DNA of 64,000 bases from Chloroflexota bacterium (GTDB taxonomy: Bacteria; Chloroflexota; Ktedonobacteria; Ktedonobacterales; JACDGC01): the NCBI GenBank assembly GCA_021778805.1, contig JAJYBV010000004.1, forward strand, positions 1 to 64,000, in the 5' to 3' direction. The first letter of the stretch is position 1. Each line of letters begins with the position of its first letter. Below, one piece after another: positions 60,819-64,000 of this stretch. A model generated the notes under the pieces. It did not search any database and had not been told where the DNA came from. It saw only the letters and a program-made list of their open reading frames with translations. Both the position numbers and the translations under genes were made by a program.

Positions 60819-63299
60819 ATGCTTTTGCGTATTTATTCATGGAATTTACATAACAAACAATCCGCTAGCGGCGCCGCGGCGCAGCCTATGCGCTTTGCCG
60901 AACACACCGGCAGCCGAAACGCTTCGGTTTTGCGCATGATTTTTGCCGCCGCCGCAGCGCTGACACTGGCTTTGTCATCATTTATTACTGCTCCTCGCCC
61001 TGCGTTGGCGGCAACTCAAACTTCCGCCGGGCATGTAACCATCATTATTCTCGATATGTCCGGCTCTATGTCGCAAAACGATCCCAATGGTTTGCGCTGT
61101 TCCGCCGCCAACGCCTACATTGACCTTAGCGGATCGGGGGATGAAATTGGCGTCATTGGTTTAGATAGCGGCGCCAATCCGCAGCCGGGTGCGCAAGGTT
61201 TTCAGGCAGCGCAAACTTGGGCTAATCCTGTTGATGTTTCTACGCTCAGCGCCAGAACAGCGCTGCTGCAAACCATCAGCCAAAAATCGCAGAACTGCCG
61301 GCCCGATGCAAACACACCTACATTCGATGCGCTCAGCAAGGCGTATGCTATGCTGCAATCCGCTGCGGCAGGCGGGAAAACCGGCTCGGTCATTCTACTG
61401 ACCGATGGCGCGCCTTACCCATCTGCGCAAAATCAAATACAAGCCATAAACACACAGCTGGTTCCGAAATATCAAGCAAATAACTGGCCGATAGACACTA
61501 TTGCCTTGGGTTCCGACACCGGTTTCCACAGCTTTCTCAGCGGAGTTTCCAATGCGACGAACGGACTTTTTTTTGATGACAGCCATGGTCCCGTTCCCGG
61601 CGTTTCACCTCTGAATTTAGCCGATTTTTTTGTATCTATCTTTAAGATTAGAAACGGCCGCTCCGTTGGGCCAACCATTGCCCCGGTTATGATTAACGGG
61701 TCTTTGCAGCATGATTTTAGTGTTGGAACCTTCGTCAGCCATTTAGATATTGTTGCCATTAAAGATACGCCTTCTATGCAAGTAACAGTAACGGCTCCCG
61801 ATGGCCAAACCATCCCTCCGGCGCTGCCCGGCGCGTTTATTGCCAACGATCCGCATTTTGCCATCTTTTCTATCGATCAGCCGCAGTCTGGCGACTGGCG
61901 CGCCAATATACAAGGATCCGGCATGTTTTTAATGGATAGTTTGGTTGTTTCGCCGATTACCGTCAATGTTGCGGCGCCGCAGGCGGGTAAAGCTTTTCCC
62001 TTGGGGCAGCCAATTACCGTTTCCGCGTCGCTGCTGGAAAACGGCGCAACAATCATCGGCTCGAACTACCAAGTAACCGCAACAATTACATACGCCGGCC
62101 GCGGCAGCCACCCGGTTTCATTGGTTTCTCAGCTCAGCGATCCCCAGCGCACGGGTAACTATTCCAACACCGTTACCATACCGCTTACCGATCCTGCGGG
62201 GTCATATCAAGTTACGGTTGCGGCAGAGGCCGCCAGCGAAACGGCTGCGGCGAATTCCGTTGTCGCCACATTTATTCCGTTTCCTACACCCACGCTGCTG
62301 GCTCCGGGATCTTCTCAGCCGACTACCGGACCGATTTCAGACACTGTCATCACATGGGATCCGGCGCTGCGGTTTATATATTCACTGCCCGTCATCGGCT
62401 GGTCTATTGCGGGGTTTCGCCCGGCAGATTTGCCGCTTCAGGGGGCAGCCGCACAGCCGCAGGCTCAGTTAAACGGCGAGACGCTGCTGGGAGGCGCACT
62501 TTACCAAAGCGCAACGGTCACAGGCGCGGCGGTAAACGGCGCGGGCCAATCTACTGCGGTTACAATTCTTCCAAATGGCTCCGGGCGGTTTTTAATGAAT
62601 CTGCCGCAATACGCGACGGGAAAATTCACCGTAACGTTAACGGCGCGGGGAGCGTTTTCCGATACGTTCGGCCAAGCGGTGAGCAAAACAACTGTTGTCA
62701 ACGTATTAATTGCGGCGCCAACCTGGCAAGATGAACTGCGCGCATGGGCGCTTACCCTGCTGTATTTGCTGCTGCTGGGCTTATTTACGGTCTTTTTCAT
62801 CTATGGGCCAATTAATTATTTGGTTCGCGCCAAGCCCGGCTCCGGAGATCGGTTAGTAGATGTTGGAGCTAACCTGCGGGCGCAAAATCGTTCACAACTA
62901 AGCGCCGGTGTTCCGATACGCCGAAAAAAAATGTCACTAAGCCGGTATTTTTCACCGAATATAGTGCCGGCAAGCGAAATGGGGCTGCCCGAAAACTTGC
63001 AATTTGTGTTTCGGCGCGGCAATGAAGTTGCTGTGCGGCTGGTTCGCTCAAAAAATTCTGCGGCAACATGGCAGATAGACGGCAGAAATCTTGGCGCGGA
63101 AACGCAAACTATTCTGCCGGGCATGCAATTAACTTATACGGAAAGCGGCGCTTCAACAAAATTAAAATTTGAACAGGATCGCAACGCGGCCTTTACATCC
63201 GGTGGCTCCGGCGGTATCGGCGCGCGTTTGCAAGATGCGGGCGCGGCCGTTGGCGCGCGGGACTTTATCCGCCGCCGCAAAGGTCTTCGCAATGACTGA
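60819..63299 (+). CDS. Membrane-anchored VWA-domain protein
   Basis: An 826-aa protein. A signal sequence (about 40-64, FAAAAALTLALSSFITAPRPALA region) precedes a VWA domain with an intact metal-ion site DMSGSMS at the start and LTDGAPY later. Beta-rich modules follow (Ser/Thr/Pro-rich, extracytoplasmic), then one membrane helix near 644-666 (LYLLLLGLFTVFFIYGPINYL) and a cytoplasmic tail with a small basic domain. GGGAG lies 6-7 nt before the ATG. It is followed by a tubulin-like gene, an arrangement known for one bacterial tubulin-superfamily group. Confidence 0.82.
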   Translation: MLLRIYSWNLHNKQSASGAAAQPMRFAEHTGSRNASVLRMIFAAAAALTLALSSFITAPRPALAATQTSAGHVTIIILDMSGSMSQNDPNGLRCSAANAYIDLSGSGDEIGVIGLDSGANPQPGAQGFQAAQTWANPVDVSTLSARTALLQTISQKSQNCRPDANTPTFDALSKAYAMLQSAAAGGKTGSVILLTDGAPYPSAQNQIQAINTQLVPKYQANNWPIDTIALGSDTGFHSFLSGVSNATNGLFFDDSHGPVPGVSPLNLADFFVSIFKIRNGRSVGPTIAPVMINGSLQHDFSVGTFVSHLDIVAIKDTPSMQVTVTAPDGQTIPPALPGAFIANDPHFAIFSIDQPQSGDWRANIQGSGMFLMDSLVVSPITVNVAAPQAGKAFPLGQPITVSASLLENGATIIGSNYQVTATITYAGRGSHPVSLVSQLSDPQRTGNYSNTVTIPLTDPAGSYQVTVAAEAASETAAANSVVATFIPFPTPTLLAPGSSQPTTGPISDTVITWDPALRFIYSLPVIGWSIAGFRPADLPLQGAAAQPQAQLNGETLLGGALYQSATVTGAAVNGAGQSTAVTILPNGSGRFLMNLPQYATGKFTVTLTARGAFSDTFGQAVSKTTVVNVLIAAPTWQDELRAWALTLLYLLLLGLFTVFFIYGPINYLVRAKPGSGDRLVDVGANLRAQNRSQLSAGVPIRRKKMSLSRYFSPNIVPASEMGLPENLQFVFRRGNEVAVRLVRSKNSAATWQIDGRNLGAETQTILPGMQLTYTESGASTKLKFEQDRNAAFTSGGSGGIGARLQDAGAAVGARDFIRRRKGLRND

Positions 63300-63435
63300 T
63301 TTTTCAACTGTAGCGCTATCTTCGAGGCTTTTTACTGTTTACACGATGCTGGGCCGCGGCAAAAAAATTGGCTGTGCGCTCACTTTGGCGGGAGGATCCG
63401 GAATAGTTTCGGTTTCTGCGCGCCGGCGAATATGA
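63292..63435 (+). CDS. Possible small protein overlapping the VWA gene
   Basis: A 47-codon frame starts at ATG 63292, overlapping the VWA stop by 8 nt, and fills the gap to the tubulin-like gene. The peptide is basic at its end (VSVSARRRI) with no recognised motif. Coupled translation is possible, but the upstream AAGGTC is a weak ribosome site and the frame may be chance. Confidence 0.3.
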   Translation: MTDFSTVALSSRLFTVYTMLGRGKKIGCALTLAGGSGIVSVSARRRI

Positions 63436-63475
63436 GAGAACACAAAGCCCGAATATTTAGAGGAGAATAATTTTT

Positions 63476-64000
63476 ATGCAGAACAACACCGTAAAACGCG
63501 AAACATCATCCCTTGCAGCGCAGCGCATCACTCGCCCTGTTTTAAATATATTTATTGGAACCAAAGCTTCTTACGCCGGTTTATGGATTGCAAAATATGA
63601 GCTGCCGTTTCTCAATCGGGCGGATCAAGAGCGCGTGGGCAGTTTATATTTAGATTTAGAGCCGCTTTCTGATGAGATTGATCGCGCGCACTACGACACC
63701 AACGACGCATCGCCGATGATCAAGCAGACATTGCGCTTTCCGGATCTTTCCCAATATGTTACCAGTCTTTCGGAAGAGCAGAAGCATTGGCTGCAAATTA
63801 CCAGCCCGGCCGGAGTTCGTCTGCCGGAATATACGCGCATGGGCGCCGGCGGAATACGGCAGAACGGGTTCGGCGCGGTGTGGTACAATTCACCGATTGT
63901 AGCGCAGCATATCGAGGCGCTCATCAACAACATCTGCGCGGTAGACAGCGCGGGCCATGCGCCGGACGCCGATTTAATCACCATCAACATTGTGTGTTTT
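63476..64000 (+). CDS. Tubulin-like (FtsZ/tubulin superfamily) protein, 5' part
   Basis: The frame runs from ATG 63476 past the window edge (175 codons visible). AGGAG lies 10 nt upstream. RPVLNIFIGTKASYAGLWIA matches the position of the first nucleotide loop, though the usual GGTG is altered. MGAGGIRQNGFGAVWYNSPI is the GAGGxRxxG segment of bacterial 'tubulin-like' proteins, and the window ends at LITINIVCF, just where the signature GGTGSG loop should follow. A nucleotide-dependent polymer or membrane-remodelling role is inferred from the family and the VWA neighbour. Confidence 0.7.
   Translation, partial: MQNNTVKRETSSLAAQRITRPVLNIFIGTKASYAGLWIAKYELPFLNRADQERVGSLYLDLEPLSDEIDRAHYDTNDASPMIKQTLRFPDLSQYVTSLSEEQKHWLQITSPAGVRLPEYTRMGAGGIRQNGFGAVWYNSPIVAQHIEALINNICAVDSAGHAPDADLITINIVCF

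Overview
The window is a bacterial chromosome segment of moderate GC that most likely comes from a member of the Chloroflexota. The best single clue is the malate dehydrogenase at 20662-21588, which closely resembles the Chloroflexus enzyme. A type 2 isopentenyl-diphosphate isomerase, a CcsA-type cytochrome c assembly protein, a membrane VWA protein next to a tubulin-like protein, and secreted proteins with tandem Gly-Asp-Trp repeats also fit. No rRNA, integrase, complete insertion sequence or CRISPR array is visible. The assignment rests on recognised families, not on a search.

Layout. 1-93 is a GC-rich 3' gene fragment, followed by tRNA-Arg(TCT) with a clear promoter. 277-7832 holds ccsA, trigger factor (tig), clpX, a chemotaxis transducer and the principal sigma factor. 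8256-11642 is a copper-efflux unit (promoter, CsoR-type operator, csoR, copA, copZ). 11662-15985 has a TPR protein and then a tight three-gene cassette: repeat protein, MoxR-type AAA+ ATPase, metallopeptidase-like/VWA protein. 16128-21588 has a 2-hydroxyacid dehydrogenase, NAD-type isocitrate dehydrogenase, a GAF histidine kinase and malate dehydrogenase. 21854-28639 has a QueD-like protein, a membrane-anchored protein, a methyltransferase/MFS pair, hpt and a ComEC-like protein. 28640-31884 is a repeat-rich accessory stretch with two membrane-protein genes. 31885-36499 has a pseudouridine synthase, a PIG-L deacetylase, an S9 peptidase and a histidine phosphatase. 36564-43769 is mostly minus strand: SPFH-like protein, Fur, NuoN, NuoM, a zinc-ribbon protein and Fni. 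44036-50808 has a DUF2851 protein, a two-component pair, a universal stress protein, a membrane protein and a patatin. 50809-58513 is a second repeat-rich zone with a decayed DinD-like gene, a large secreted protein, an MBL-fold hydrolase and a DMT transporter. 58514-64000 has ftsH, then a membrane VWA protein and the start of a tubulin-like gene that runs off the window.

The most distinctive feature of the DNA is a modular repeat system. Family A is a unit of about 50 bp able to form two GC-rich hairpins, found alone or in tandem arrays with periods of 76-92 bp. Family B is a longer composite element that shares a short module with the family A linker. Copies lie in both orientations at about ten places, always between genes, and they cluster around accessory genes.

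The main leads for new biology are the VWA/tubulin-like pair at the right edge, the repeat-protein/MoxR/VWA-metallopeptidase cassette, the structured leader of ftsH, and the modular repeats with their 26-bp perfect inverted repeat.
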